From Trichoplusia ni (Eukaryota > Arthropoda > Insecta > Lepidoptera > Noctuidae): a DNA stretch of 64,000 bases. The position numbers and the translations under genes were made by a program. The notes under the pieces were generated by a model that worked only from the letters and a program-made list of their open reading frames with translations, ran no database searches and was not told the DNA's origin. The DNA is taken from positions 6,508,336 through 6,572,335 of the forward strand of contig NC_039486.1 in NCBI RefSeq assembly GCF_003590095.1, written 5' to 3'. Positions 30,601 through 33,687 of this stretch are shown one piece after another. Each line of letters begins with the position of its first letter. Position 1 is the first letter of the stretch.

Positions 30601-33586
30601 GTAAAAAGACTTTAATAGTAACAGTGGAACAGTAATTGAATAACAAAGACAAACAATAGAACGTATGTAAAACAATTGATTCTTTAGAACAACTTTACGT
30701 TACTTGATTGGAATAGTTTACAAGTTTGACTGTAGTAACGTAAAGTACTTAGTATTGCTATTACGGTAGCTAATCATTCATCCTCCAAATGAGAGGTTTT
30801 TAGATCAACGATAATCTAGATACCTAGTTTATAAGATTTTTTGGGTAATAATAGATAGAATATGAATAAGAATAGTTGAAGACATTTTGGGAATTGATTC
30901 AAGTGGCTTGTTGACGAACAGTTACAATAAAACTCAAAAATAGTTTATGGCTGAGACTTCGAACCTTTCCTAGTGGTTAATTTAACGCCCAACCCAAGCA
31001 TAACAAAGCTTGGACTGTCTGCAAAGTTTTTTCATTTTAACGGGTTGGCTTACAAGCTGGCGATCATTTTTTTAGTGGTTCTGCGTGAAAACTTCAGATA
31101 AACTAAAGATTTAACGTTAATCTCTTTCAATACTTTAGATTTATCAACATACTTTATCTTAAGTAAGAGAAATGTGTCATATTGCCCTATTATTTATTTT
31201 TTATTAAAATTGTTTACTGGTCCTACATAACTTGACAATAGACAACTTAACGACAGATAACCAACTTTTTTACTTCATTACTAAATTGTTGAACTAATGT
31301 AAAAATCGATCGATCCATTATAGAAGGCTAATAGTACGATGTTTAATTGAAAGCCCATTTTTTACCTGTATTTAGATAGAAATCATCATAAATTATCAAA
31401 GGAAAGAAAATATATCTATTTGTTTATATTTAAGTATTTGGTTGTTAATATATTTGTGTTTATATATTTCCGTAATAAAATGTAGATCTGACAGCGCATC
31501 AGTCTACAGGCAATGTTCTGTACGCCATAAAAATAAACAACTAAATGTTTAAAATAATATAAACTAATCGAATTTGATGTTATGTTTACACTGACCTGAA
31601 ATAACACGTTAGCAGTTGACCGAAATAGGAAATAAAAACAATAGCAAAACGAAAAAAATCGCCCGTTCGATTTCCATAATGAAACCATTTAATTCATTCA
31701 ACCTTTTTTCTCTCTTTTAAAATCATGGGTCGAAATCCTTTTTGCGTGTTCTTTGAGAAAGAAGTAAAGAGCAAAATATTCCATGATTTTAAGTAAAGTC
31801 GTCTACTTAGCCTTTTGGAGAGCCAATCCGCTTTTATGAGATGTCCCATCATTATAACTGGAGGGCTCTTGATTCAAAAATAAAAATAGAATCCTGTGGT
31901 ATCCTTGTGAGGTTTATTTTCTCCGCCGTGATTTATAATAAGCAGGAACATGCTTTATAGTATTTAAGACTAGACTAAGAAGATAAATCCGTTTAAGGAT
32001 ATTGAGAAAATGGTATAACCGTTTGTATTTACCAAGGCCAATCCTCTGACACATATCCCGCTATAGAAGCCGAATGAGTCATTATTCTCAACTTTTAGCA
32101 AGTGTTGACATTACTTCACACAAGTACAAACGTTTATAGTACAGTAACTCCATATTAAAATAGTAAGTATGCATAGAAATAGAAGATCGTATTGAAATAT
32201 TGGAGTCACGGTCGTGACCTTCGCGCTTCGAAAGGCCAATGTTCTGCAGTTTGTGTTAAACCTAGCATTTATTTTGAACCTGACGTCCTCGCCCACGCGT
32301 CTCTTTACCAGTTCGATTAAACCAGCTCTATAAAGTACTATGGACGCTAACGGCCGTTCCTTGATAGCCAATTAACATGAAAAAACAGTAGCAATTAGTT
32401 GTACTATGAATCATCTAAGTACGGATGACATAAATGATTTTGCAGCTGCACCTAGTTTGATAGTGCATGTTCACCTATCTTTAGTTAACTATGGTTAAGA
32501 ATGACTACTCATGGTTGGTTTTTAAACACAAAATCTAGTCGAGCCAAAACTTTATGATTAAAAGCTTAAAACTTTTAAATAACGTTATTGGCCTATCAAA
32601 TATTTTACCTATTGTGGTAAAATCTGACATAGAAAATGTAAGAATTTGACTAAGTTGTATTCAATAAAGTATGCTTACAAAGCAGTCGGTGCGCAGTTGT
32701 TATTGCCAGCCGCATTTGGGGAATTAAATTGGGGCTTCCGATTGCTTTGTGCGTCCGGCACAAAAAAACACACGACCACTCTACTTCTGCATGTTGGTGT
32801 TAAAGGACGACGGATGTATTTATTACATAAAAAACTGATGTTTTAAGTCTATTCTAAGTATTATTAATATTTGAGGACTATTTTAAGCATTTAAGGGGCC
32901 GATTTACATTTCAATCTTGGTGGTTTGGTAACAGCTCAATCAGCTCTGACAAGTTTTTTTATAACGATTCTGATAGTCTTAATATGTAGTTTGTTTAGTA
33001 CGCTAGATAATTGGCTAACACAGTGTATTTCTCTCTCACACTCGTGAATGTTTGATTATAAATTTTGGACAGGGTCATAAACAGCGTTACGTGCGAATAT
33101 AGGTTCGTTGCCCGGGCGCTATATCGACCCGTGACGTCAAGCCGCGTCCTCCCGCCGCGTGGGGTGGACGGTACCCCAATGCTGACGATACTGACGGTAT
33201 TATACGCATACGCTCCACTCCGTAATTCAACGGTATCAGTAGTAGTTGTATGCAAACAATGTTCACAATAGCTGTTATGGTCACTGGTAGTAAATACTAT
33301 AGTTAAACTCTAACTAAGCTCACCTCTGTTGGTACTACGAGATTAGATATAACTATGTTCTTAATGGCTTCTCGTACCTGGGTAATAGTCGTTAAAATGC
33401 GTAAACTCTGGCTTTAGGCGATTTATAAGGTGAACTTTTTGCATTATTTTTCCATCTTACAAAAATTTCAGTTTTTTTTACTCTATATTGAATCCTTAAA
33501 AGAATGAACGTCGAGACAAAGAAACTGCTATTTAACTCACCTATAGCGGCCAGTGCCACGAGGGCAGTGAATCCAATAAACGCCAT
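332..33586 (-). CDS. Dscam1: Dscam1, hypervariable Ig cell-adhesion receptor (5' part of gene)
   Basis: Insect Dscam1 encodes a membrane receptor whose alternative Ig2, Ig3 and Ig7 domains give homophilic self-recognition in neurons; soluble forms occur in haemocytes (family knowledge). Visible here, in transcription order: signal peptide exon, two Ig1 exons, 17 exon 4 alternatives, exon 5, 28 exon 6 alternatives, six constant exons for the rest of Ig3 and Ig4-Ig6, then 18 exon 9 alternatives. One joined transcript encodes about 700 residues of ectodomain within the window. Each Ig half carries its expected cysteine or tryptophan: Ig1 VECAARG and VYACLARN, Ig2 LKC and YQCRTKH, Ig3 LLCQAQ and YLCVVNN, Ig4 FTCRYEG and MYQCFIR, Ig5 LKCVASG and LYTCIASS, Ig6 VHCPVAG and TYTCVAKN. 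Splice phases match at every junction. Exon numbers 4, 6 and 9 follow fly usage; extra introns exist between clusters 6 and 9. The gene continues beyond the left edge, so the 3' half is missing here. Confidence 0.97.
815..1108 (-). CDS. Dscam1: Dscam1 exon 9.17 (Ig7 alternative, GC donor)
   Basis: 294 nt, acceptor CTAG. Starts PPLIMPFNFGE; core VNCVATKGD, W, GNYTCIVQN. The base pair after the expected final G reads GC (813-814), giving G|GCACGT. A GT four bases further on would shift the frame. The coding part is intact, so either a GC-AG splice is used or this copy is losing function. Confidence 0.85.
1206..1493 (-). CDS. Dscam1: Dscam1 exon 9.16 (Ig7 alternative)
   Basis: 288 nt with no internal in-frame ATG, so read from the splice sites: acceptor TTTCAG, donor GTGCGA. 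Starts PPKIAPFTAGPEP; core LQCIVTHGD, W, then GQFNCTASN instead of GNYTC. The asparagine beside the disulfide cysteine makes an N-C-T sequon unlike its neighbours. Confidence 0.88.
1551..1838 (-). CDS. Dscam1: Dscam1 exon 9.15 (Ig7 alternative)
   Basis: 288 nt, donor GTTAGT. Starts PPNILPFSFGEKP; core AACTINFGD, W, GSYTCVGEN; ends DLIVYG. No N-Y-T sequon. Confidence 0.93.
1958..2245 (-). CDS. Dscam1: Dscam1 exon 9.14 (Ig7 alternative)
   Basis: 288 nt, donor GTGCTT. Starts PPVVQPFSFGEVA; core TPCSVIEGD, W, GNYTCVAEN; ends LIING. Only 43 nt separate it from exon 9.13. Confidence 0.93.
2289..2573 (-). CDS. Dscam1: Dscam1 exon 9.13 (Ig7 alternative)
   Basis: 285 nt, donor GTACTG. Starts VPHIKPFELDEAVFAGESV; core LDCHVSKGD, W, GNYTCTAVN. 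Belongs to the PF(E)-GESVxLxCH block 9.7-9.13. Confidence 0.94.
2648..2932 (-). CDS. Dscam1: Dscam1 exon 9.12 (Ig7 alternative)
   Basis: 285 nt, donor GTATTT. Starts PPHILPFEIEESIYYGESV; core MTCHASKGD, W, GNYTCIARN; ends LNVKG. Confidence 0.94.
3052..3342 (-). CDS. Dscam1: Dscam1 exon 9.11 (Ig7 alternative)
   Basis: 291 nt, donor GTATTG. Starts VPHIIPFEVEESIFAGESV; core LTCHVSKGD, W, GNYTCTASN; ends VNIHG. Confidence 0.94.
3345..3758 (-). other. Gap between exons 9.10 and 9.11
   Basis: About 414 nt of AT-rich intron, longer than most spacers in the cluster. It was read on the minus strand for a decayed Ig exon and no trace of the cysteine or tryptophan motifs was found. Confidence 0.6.
3761..4048 (-). 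CDS. Dscam1: Dscam1 exon 9.10 (Ig7 alternative)
   Basis: 288 nt, donor GTCAGT. Starts LPYIVPFEADESVFAGEPV; core LNCHVSKGD, W, GNYTCVATN; ends LNVHG. Confidence 0.94.
4134..4418 (-). CDS. Dscam1: Dscam1 exon 9.9 (Ig7 alternative)
   Basis: 285 nt, donor GTATTT. Starts PPHIVPFMAEEPVFAGESI; core LTCHVSKGD, W, GEYSCHAAN. No N-Y-T sequon although its block neighbours have one. Confidence 0.94.
4488..4772 (-). CDS. Dscam1: Dscam1 exon 9.8 (Ig7 alternative)
   Basis: 285 nt, donor GTACAC. Starts APIISPFEFDEAVFYGESI; core IMCHIPKGD, W, GNYTCTASN. Closest in sequence to 9.7, suggesting a local duplication. Confidence 0.94.
4904..5188 (-). CDS. Dscam1: Dscam1 exon 9.7 (Ig7 alternative)
   Basis: 285 nt, acceptor TTTCAG, donor GTATAT. 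Starts APVISHFEFDESVFYGEGV; core VMCNAPKGD, W, GNYTCTASN; sister of 9.8. Confidence 0.94.
5370..5657 (-). CDS. Dscam1: Dscam1 exon 9.6 (Ig7 alternative)
   Basis: 288 nt, acceptor TGTAG, donor GTATCT. Starts PPQIKHFEFGEGPVNAQEM; core VTCAVGKGD, W, GNYTCVVKN; ends LFVNG. Confidence 0.94.
5660..6120 (-). other. Gap between exons 9.5 and 9.6
   Basis: About 460 nt of AT-rich intron. No exon, repeat or decayed Ig copy was recognised on either strand. Confidence 0.6.
6123..6410 (-). CDS. Dscam1: Dscam1 exon 9.5 (Ig7 alternative)
   Basis: 288 nt, acceptor CTATAG, donor GTACCG. Starts VPQVTPFDFGEDILNAGDT; core LTCTVGKGD, W, GNYTCIAEN; ends LSVNG. Confidence 0.94.
6688..6975 (-). CDS. Dscam1: Dscam1 exon 9.4 (Ig7 alternative)
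   Basis: 288 nt, donor GTATAT. Starts LPQIHPITFGDEPANAGDT; core VQCMVTKGD, W, GVYTCSAAN; ends LAVNG. No N-Y-T sequon. Confidence 0.94.
7071..7364 (-). CDS. Dscam1: Dscam1 exon 9.3 (Ig7 alternative)
   Basis: 294 nt, donor GTTCTT. Starts PPQISPFEFGDEPSNAGDT; core VQCVMNKGD, W, GVYVCYVEN; ends LEVNG. No N-Y-T sequon. Confidence 0.94.
7422..7715 (-). CDS. Dscam1: Dscam1 exon 9.2 (Ig7 alternative)
   Basis: 294 nt, donor GTCCGC, a poor match to consensus. Starts PPQITPFEFGEEILNEGET; core VSCVMSKGD, W, GSYTCEIKN; ends LSVNG. Confidence 0.94.
7815..8108 (-). CDS. Dscam1: Dscam1 exon 9.1 (first Ig7 alternative)
   Basis: 294 nt, acceptor ACAG, donor GTACTC. Starts PPQILPFEFGDEPANAGDM; core ISCALSKGD, W, GTYLCVATN; ends LEVNG. 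First alternative after the constant Ig6 exon. Confidence 0.95.
8111..9285 (-). other. Dscam1 intron between Ig6 exon and exon 9 cluster
   Basis: About 1.2 kb, strongly AT-rich with no coding signal on either strand. It carries the upstream part of the exon 9 choice region. No obvious GC-rich conserved island was seen. Confidence 0.6.
9288..9442 (-). CDS. Dscam1: Dscam1 constant exon, second half of Ig6
   Basis: 155 nt between acceptor TTTTCAG and donor GTAAGTT. It encodes RVLPINRKQKVFPNG, NVERMSDEATYTCVAKN and LEVQVMG, giving the second Ig6 cysteine. It ends with one base (G) of a codon completed by every exon 9 alternative (G|TN = Val; G|TA also Val). Confidence 0.96.
9747..9904 (-). CDS. 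Dscam1: Dscam1 constant exon, first half of Ig6
   Basis: 158 nt, acceptor TTTCCAG, donor CAG|GTTAAT. It encodes VGSASHSARVNVYGLPYVRP then LIVHCPVAGYP and IVWERDN. Ends after two bases of an arginine codon completed by the next exon. Confidence 0.95.
10100..10356 (-). CDS. Dscam1: Dscam1 constant exon, Ig5
   Basis: 257 nt, acceptor TTCCAG, donor AAG|GTAGTT. It encodes EPPLIRHSFGEQTFRSG, LKCVASGNPTPDIAWLLDG and GGLYTCIASSK, a nearly whole Ig domain with both cysteines and the tryptophan. GC content is much higher than in the flanking introns. Confidence 0.96.
10451..10554 (-). CDS. Dscam1: Dscam1 constant exon, second half of Ig4
   Basis: 104 nt, acceptor AAATAG, donor GTAAGC. It encodes RIESVKKEDKGMYQCFIRND followed by ASAELKLGGR. 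Enters and leaves in phase 1. Confidence 0.95.
10641..10824 (-). CDS. Dscam1: Dscam1 constant exon, first half of Ig4
   Basis: 184 nt, acceptor TTGTTCAG, donor GTGAAA. It encodes GESVETVLTVTAPLKATVEP, then AVFTCRYEGNPVKTITWLKDG. It supplies the first cysteine and the tryptophan of Ig4. Confidence 0.95.
10900..11048 (-). CDS. Dscam1: Dscam1 constant exon 7, second half of Ig3
   Basis: 149 nt, acceptor TTTCAG, donor GTCAGT. Its first base completes the arginine (AG|A) or lysine (AA|A) codon left by the exon 6 alternatives. It encodes WYKFIEG, RVKQVSGTLIIKEA and DSGKYLCVVNNSVGG. Confidence 0.95.
11244..11364 (-). CDS. Dscam1: Dscam1 exon 6.28 (last Ig3 alternative)
   Basis: 121 nt, acceptor TTTAAG, donor GTGGGT. 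Encodes EPTNSIPPKLSSGRLQESEL then VLCLSQGFPVPEFR. Set apart from the rest of the cluster by 505 nt; its EPTNS start resembles the last exon 6 copy of other insects. Confidence 0.94.
11367..11867 (-). other. Dscam1 spacer with GC-rich palindromes between exons 6.27 and 6.28
   Basis: No exon found. An AT-rich half is followed by a GC-rich half (about 11,690-11,850) holding a perfect 14-base palindrome CGCGGCCGGCCGCG at 11,697-11,710 and further GGCCG-rich runs near 11,740 and 11,835. A structured RNA element is possible but unproven. Confidence 0.6.
11870..11990 (-). CDS. Dscam1: Dscam1 exon 6.27
   Basis: 121 nt without an in-frame ATG; acceptor TTCCAG, donor GTATGG. Encodes EPTGRTGPKVTGDGLNRHIG then LALLCEVQAFPAPLTR. 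Ends TR rather than FR. Confidence 0.9.
12029..12161 (-). CDS. Dscam1: Dscam1 exon 6.26
   Basis: 133 nt, the longest of the cluster; acceptor ATTACAG, donor GTGAGT. Encodes EPTNKIPPRKDSTKHFEGWE then AYLTCQVAAYPAPVFR. Shares EPTN with 6.28. Confidence 0.92.
12369..12489 (-). CDS. Dscam1: Dscam1 exon 6.25
   Basis: 121 nt, acceptor CGTAG, donor AAG|GTGCGT. Encodes EPIASAAPSITTTQKAAVYY then LALLCPAQGFPVPIS followed by the split Arg codon. Confidence 0.92.
12613..12736 (-). CDS. Dscam1: Dscam1 exon 6.24 (GC donor)
   Basis: 124 nt, acceptor TCACAG, donor CAG|GCAAGT at 12,611-12,612. Encodes EPVASKAPTFSTDARSTTFV then GLLCQAQAFPVPIF. First of four neighbours with a consensus GC donor. Confidence 0.93.
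12764..12887 (-). CDS. Dscam1: Dscam1 exon 6.23 (GC donor)
   Basis: 124 nt, acceptor TTATAG, donor CAG|GCAAGT. Encodes EPVGAKSPTFSTESMGSIFR then TLLCQAQSYPAPVFR. Only 27 nt from exon 6.24. Confidence 0.93.
12938..13061 (-). CDS. Dscam1: Dscam1 exon 6.22 (GC donor)
   Basis: 124 nt, acceptor TATACAG, donor CAG|GCAAGT. Encodes EPVGSKAPSFSTESALSSIK then ALLCQAQAFPVPIFR. Confidence 0.93.
13223..13346 (-). CDS. Dscam1: Dscam1 exon 6.21 (GC donor)
   Basis: 124 nt, acceptor CTACAG, donor CAG|GCAAGT. Encodes EPVSSKPPSFSTDFTLSAVT then ALLCQAQAFPIPIFR. Confidence 0.93.
13382..13505 (-). CDS. Dscam1: Dscam1 exon 6.20
   Basis: 124 nt, donor GTAAGT. Encodes EPVGAKAPSFSTDSKGSIFV then ALLCQAQAFPTPVFR. Confidence 0.94.
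13543..13666 (-). CDS. Dscam1: Dscam1 exon 6.19
   Basis: 124 nt, acceptor TTTAG, donor GTAGGT. Encodes EPVTARAPAFPTSASSYNYE then SMLCQAQGYPQPLFR. Divergent middle section compared with its neighbours. Confidence 0.92.
13707..13830 (-). CDS. Dscam1: Dscam1 exon 6.18
   Basis: 124 nt, donor GTGAGT after TTCAA, so the junction codon is AAA (Lys) where others give Arg. Encodes EPIGSKAPSFSLEFKSTTLT then VLLCQAQAHPPPIF. Confidence 0.93.
13885..14008 (-). CDS. Dscam1: Dscam1 exon 6.17
   Basis: 124 nt, donor GTAAGA. Encodes EPVGSKSPTFSNDVQFSGIT then ALLCQAQAFPVPIFR. Confidence 0.94.
14043..14166 (-). CDS. Dscam1: Dscam1 exon 6.16
   Basis: 124 nt, donor GTGACA. Encodes EPIGSKSPTFSTDNKFSWYM then NILCPAQAFPVPVFR. 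29 nt from exon 6.15. Confidence 0.93.
14196..14322 (-). CDS. Dscam1: Dscam1 exon 6.15
   Basis: 127 nt, acceptor TTTCCAG, donor GTAATT. Encodes EPVGSKPPTFSTDDRLAWFI then ALLCRAQGHPVPIFR. Confidence 0.93.
14364..14487 (-). CDS. Dscam1: Dscam1 exon 6.14
   Basis: 124 nt, acceptor TTTTTAG, donor GTGAGA. Encodes EPIGTKSPSFSSGSKLAWFE then ALLCPAQGYPVPIFR. Only 21 nt from the donor of 6.13. Confidence 0.94.
14509..14632 (-). CDS. Dscam1: Dscam1 exon 6.13
   Basis: 124 nt, donor GTATTT. Encodes EPVGLKAPTFSTDFKMAWYV then ALLCPAQGYPAPLFR. The 21-nt spacer to 6.14 cannot work as an intron. Confidence 0.94.
14676..14796 (-). CDS. Dscam1: Dscam1 exon 6.12
   Basis: 121 nt, acceptor TTCTAG, donor GTGAGT. 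Encodes EPINSAPPKVPTKTIEFVEF then LLCLAQAFPVPVFR-like end. Confidence 0.9.
14836..14959 (-). CDS. Dscam1: Dscam1 exon 6.11
   Basis: 124 nt, acceptor GTCCAG, donor GTAATC. Encodes EPVGRVPPKFPTLDNSRGFN then a LLCPAQAFPVPLS-like end, so the final Phe is replaced. Confidence 0.9.
15009..15129 (-). CDS. Dscam1: Dscam1 exon 6.10
   Basis: 121 nt, acceptor TTCTTAG, donor GTAATA. Encodes EPLGSAAPKVATKMIDITEV then TLLCPAQAFPVPIFR. Similar to 6.12 in its SAP-KV start. Confidence 0.92.
15181..15304 (-). CDS. Dscam1: Dscam1 exon 6.9
   Basis: 124 nt, donor GTATAT. Encodes EPVGRVPPKFTTGDKSRAFD then LSCPAQAYPAPAFR. Confidence 0.92.
15356..15479 (-). CDS. Dscam1: Dscam1 exon 6.8
   Basis: 124 nt, acceptor CTTTAG, donor GTAATA. 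Encodes EPVGRVSPKFPSMDSSRSFS then LTILCPAQAFPVPVFR. Confidence 0.92.
15513..15636 (-). CDS. Dscam1: Dscam1 exon 6.7
   Basis: 124 nt, acceptor ATTCAG, donor GTACAT. Encodes EPMGKVSPKFPSTETGRSFT then VTMLCPAQAFPAPLFR. 33 nt from exon 6.8. Confidence 0.92.
15675..15798 (-). CDS. Dscam1: Dscam1 exon 6.6
   Basis: 124 nt, acceptor TTGTAG, donor GTAATT. Encodes EPMGRVSPKFPTGDISRTFI then PLLCPAQGFPAPAFR. Confidence 0.92.
15879..16002 (-). CDS. Dscam1: Dscam1 exon 6.5
   Basis: 124 nt, acceptor CTTCAG, donor GTAAGG. Encodes EPMGKVSPKFPSLEKSRLFN then SLLCPAQAFPAPMFR. Confidence 0.92.
16068..16191 (-). CDS. Dscam1: Dscam1 exon 6.4
   Basis: 124 nt, acceptor CTATAG, donor GTACTT. Encodes EPVGRVPPKFASVVMGTMIG then ALQCPAQAFPVPVFR. 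Confidence 0.94.
16231..16354 (-). CDS. Dscam1: Dscam1 exon 6.3
   Basis: 124 nt, acceptor TTTCTAG, donor GTAATC. Encodes EPVGRVPPKFASVLTGTMFE then ALQCPAQAFPTPLFR; sister of 6.4. Confidence 0.93.
16398..16521 (-). CDS. Dscam1: Dscam1 exon 6.2
   Basis: 124 nt, acceptor TTCTCAG, donor GTATGG. Encodes EPIGRVPPRLSTTQVGMMFV then TLQCPAQAFPVPVFR. Confidence 0.94.
16561..16684 (-). CDS. Dscam1: Dscam1 exon 6.1 (first Ig3 alternative)
   Basis: 124 nt, acceptor GCGCAG, donor CG|GTAAGA. Encodes EPVGRVPPKFPSASTTSGFQ then SVLCAAQAFPAPMYR, ending YR rather than FR. Confidence 0.92.
16687..17531 (-). other. Dscam1 intron 5, between exon 5 and exon 6 cluster
   Basis: About 845 nt of AT-rich intron with one GC-rich island near 16,795-16,840. 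No coding signal was found. In arthropods this intron holds the docking element that pairs with selectors before exon 6 alternatives (family knowledge); see the candidate listed separately. Confidence 0.6.
16692..16838 (-). promoter_or_regulatory. Candidate exon 6 docking element with pairing partner
   Basis: A GC-rich island in an AT-rich intron contains transcript-strand TGTTGGGATAGGGTACC (about 16,815-16,831). Its TGTTGGGA is complementary to TCCCAACA just before the exon 6.1 acceptor (16,692-16,699). Position matches the intron 5 docking site of the fly model; the assignment is inference. Confidence 0.35.
17534..17683 (-). CDS. Dscam1: Dscam1 constant exon 5, second half of Ig2
   Basis: 150 nt between acceptor TTGACAG and donor GTGAGTG, the strongest donor near the clusters. 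Encodes EGKYLVLPSGELHIRDVGP, then YKSYQCRTKHRLTGETRLS and GRLVIT. Supplies the second cysteine of Ig2. The exon leaves a single G for the exon 6 alternatives. Confidence 0.97.
17686..18021 (-). other. Dscam1 intron between exon 4 cluster and exon 5
   Basis: About 336 nt. It contains a purine-rich run (transcript strand) at 17,891-17,910 and a pyrimidine-rich run at 17,830-17,850, discussed as a docking/selector pair. No exon is present. Confidence 0.6.
17891..17910 (-). promoter_or_regulatory. Candidate exon 4 docking site
   Basis: On the transcript strand this reads about GGGGTTTAGGGTTTTG. It can pair, with G-U pairs, over 10 of 12 positions with the TCCTTAATCC-type motif found after many exon 4 alternatives. 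Location downstream of the cluster agrees with the published insect exon 4 model. Not tested. Confidence 0.4.
18024..18203 (-). CDS. Dscam1: Dscam1 exon 4.17 (last alternative)
   Basis: 180 nt, donor GTACGC. Starts VVSQAYAVNLMEEYVLRGNS; core LKCHIPSFVSEYV and SWIISEGEEE. Confidence 0.95.
18365..18541 (-). CDS. Dscam1: Dscam1 exon 4.16
   Basis: 177 nt, donor GTATAC. Starts VVSQAYDVKFWEEYVLRGNA; core LKCQIPSFVSEYV and SWIISEDEKE. It has no in-frame ATG and was read from splice sites. Confidence 0.94.
18727..18906 (-). CDS. Dscam1: Dscam1 exon 4.15
   Basis: 180 nt, donor GTACCA. Starts VVSQSYTVNLWEENVLRGNA; core LKCHIPSFVTEYV and SWIISEGDKDE. Confidence 0.95.
19017..19196 (-). CDS. Dscam1: Dscam1 exon 4.14
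   Basis: 180 nt, donor GTATCC. Starts VVSQAYTVNLMEENVLRGNS; core VKCHIPSFVTEYV and SWIISEGEVNE. Confidence 0.95.
19314..19490 (-). CDS. Dscam1: Dscam1 exon 4.13
   Basis: 177 nt, donor GTACTG. Starts VVTQAYTVNLMEESVLRGNA; core LKCHISTFVTEYV, where the usual IPSF is ISTF. Confidence 0.95.
19598..19777 (-). CDS. Dscam1: Dscam1 exon 4.12
   Basis: 180 nt, donor GTACTT. Starts VVSQAYTVILVDENVLRGNS; core VKCLIPSFVTEYV and SWIISEGENE; ends DTVGKEG. No in-frame ATG. Very close to 4.10 and 4.11, so recently duplicated. Confidence 0.95.
19872..20052 (-). pseudogene. Decayed Dscam1 exon 4 copy
   Basis: On the minus strand this is alignable with exon 4.13: it keeps the AYAV start, AAGCGTTTTACGTGGAAAC (the codons for SVLRGN in another frame) and AAATGCCGTATTGT (for KCHI). 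The acceptor AG is gone (CATACC precedes TGTAACACC), the frame shifts, and TAA follows the GTTATTAT stretch. No usable donor is seen at the other end. It lies at the expected spacing between 4.11 and 4.12. Confidence 0.85.
20150..20329 (-). CDS. Dscam1: Dscam1 exon 4.11
   Basis: 180 nt, acceptor TTTTCTAG, donor GTACTT. Starts VVSQAYTVNLVDENVLRGNS; core VKCLIPSFVTEYV and TWIMSEGEKE; ends DTVDKEG. Confidence 0.95.
20540..20719 (-). CDS. Dscam1: Dscam1 exon 4.10
   Basis: 180 nt, donor GTACCT. Starts VVSQAYSVHLVEENVLRGNS; core VKCLIPSFVTEYV and AWIISEGEDE; ends DTVDKEG. Confidence 0.95.
20845..21006 (-). CDS. Dscam1: Dscam1 exon 4.9
   Basis: 162 nt, acceptor TTTCAG, donor GTATTT. Starts AVNQFYESQVYDIYVIRGNA; core FKCHLPSFVSDHV and SWHDTEEGE. 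Confidence 0.94.
21136..21312 (-). CDS. Dscam1: Dscam1 exon 4.8
   Basis: 177 nt, donor GTAATA. Starts VVHQSYEPRVIDEDVLRGNS; core VKCSIPSFVADYV and EWVTDEES. Confidence 0.94.
21431..21601 (-). CDS. Dscam1: Dscam1 exon 4.7
   Basis: 171 nt, acceptor TCACAG, donor GTAGTG. Starts AVLQTYEARVNDEFVLRGNT; core LKCIVPSFVADFV and AWIMDNDT. Confidence 0.94.
21664..21825 (-). CDS. Dscam1: Dscam1 exon 4.6
   Basis: 162 nt, acceptor GTTAAG, donor GTAATT. Starts VVSQPFEAEADNEYVIRGNA; core MKCEVPSFVSDFV and MWMDSEGG. No in-frame ATG near its start. Confidence 0.93.
21895..22065 (-). CDS. Dscam1: Dscam1 exon 4.5
   Basis: 171 nt, acceptor CTTCAG, donor GTACAT. Starts VVSQYYVTEAENEYVIRGNA; core VHCKIPSFVSDFV and AWVMDDGQ. 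His replaces the usual Lys before the cysteine. Confidence 0.93.
22163..22324 (-). CDS. Dscam1: Dscam1 exon 4.4
   Basis: 162 nt, acceptor TTTCAG, donor GTACAA. Starts VVNQFYEAEILTEYVIRGNA; core LKCSIPSFVADFV and AWIDEEGK. Confidence 0.95.
22418..22579 (-). CDS. Dscam1: Dscam1 exon 4.3
   Basis: 162 nt, acceptor TTACAG, donor GTACAT. Starts VVTQYYEAEVVSEYVIRGNT; core LKCNIPSFVTDFV and AWVDSDGG. Confidence 0.95.
22681..22851 (-). CDS. Dscam1: Dscam1 exon 4.2
   Basis: 171 nt, acceptor CCACAG, donor GTACTA. Starts VVQQQYESEVNNEYVIRGNS; core LKCSIPSFVGDFV and SWHDEAGN. Confidence 0.95.
22948..23109 (-). CDS. Dscam1: Dscam1 exon 4.1 (first alternative)
   Basis: 162 nt, acceptor CGTATAAG, donor GTTAAT. 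Starts VVAQQYDTDVNKEYVIMGNS; core LKCQVPSFVADFV and SWHTDDNE. It carries MGNS where all others have RGN, and its donor overlaps a TTAATCC motif. Confidence 0.92.
23112..24512 (-). other. Dscam1 intron before exon 4 cluster
   Basis: About 1.4 kb, mixed composition. No exon or repeat was recognised. Short GC patches lie near 23,430-23,500 and 23,950, without obvious coding potential. Confidence 0.55.
24515..24653 (-). CDS. Dscam1: Dscam1 exon 3, second half of Ig1
   Basis: 139 nt, acceptor TATTCAG, donor GTAAGC. Encodes VQANGNLLFPPFRAEDYRQE, then VHAQVYACLARNSVGTIHSR and DVNVRAG. Starts in phase 0 and ends with one base for the exon 4 alternatives. Confidence 0.96.
24656..25273 (-). other. Dscam1 intron 2
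   Basis: About 620 nt without coding signal. A short segment at about 25,145-25,215 resembles one near 36,415-36,495 and is likely an interspersed repeat. Confidence 0.5.
25145..25215 (+). repeat. Interspersed repeat copy A
   Basis: Contains ATTTAATGTGAAAAAACT and then CAGTAGTTTTTATTTGAA. Both blocks recur in order near 36,420-36,495, so this is a dispersed repeat fragment of unknown class. Confidence 0.45.
25276..25460 (-). CDS. Dscam1: Dscam1 exon 2, first half of Ig1
   Basis: 185 nt, acceptor TCGCAG, donor GTGAGAC. Encodes SVLCEDETIGPIFMKEPANR, then ATVECAARGSPTPDIIWVRA. The two leading bases complete a glycine codon from exon 1. The first Ig1 cysteine and the tryptophan are present. Confidence 0.96.
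25463..33538 (-). other. Dscam1 intron 1 (8 kb)
   Basis: Long AT-rich intron. Short open frames near 28.36-28.74 kb match nothing recognised and are probably chance or an old transposon remnant. A GC-rich patch at about 33,095-33,185 lies some 400 nt after exon 1 in transcript direction and might be regulatory. No Dscam exon was seen between exons 1 and 2. Confidence 0.55.
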
Positions 33587-33685
33587 TTTATCACTTCGAC
33601 ACTTCACAGTACACTTTTTTTTATTTTCCACTATTCAAAAACAACTGGAACGGTTCGCCGCGATGCGGCTGGGCTTTGCCCGGAT
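33541..33685 (-). CDS. Dscam1: Dscam1 first coding exon: signal peptide plus 5' UTR
   Basis: An exon between acceptor TTCTTACAG (33,686-33,687 AG) and donor GTGAGTT. Translation starts at ATG 33,584-33,586 in good context (GATAAAATGG). It encodes MAFIGFTALVALAAIG, a hydrophobic signal peptide, joined in phase to SVLCEDE of exon 2. The 99 nt upstream is untranslated. A longer in-frame reading upstream begins with GTG rather than ATG and is not favoured. Confidence 0.85.
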
Positions 33686-33687
33686 CT

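Noticed and set aside
33587..33631. N-terminal extension (about 15 residues) upstream of the Dscam1 signal peptide
   Set aside because: The extension starts with GTG, not ATG, while the ATG at 33,586 has good context and a clean signal peptide.
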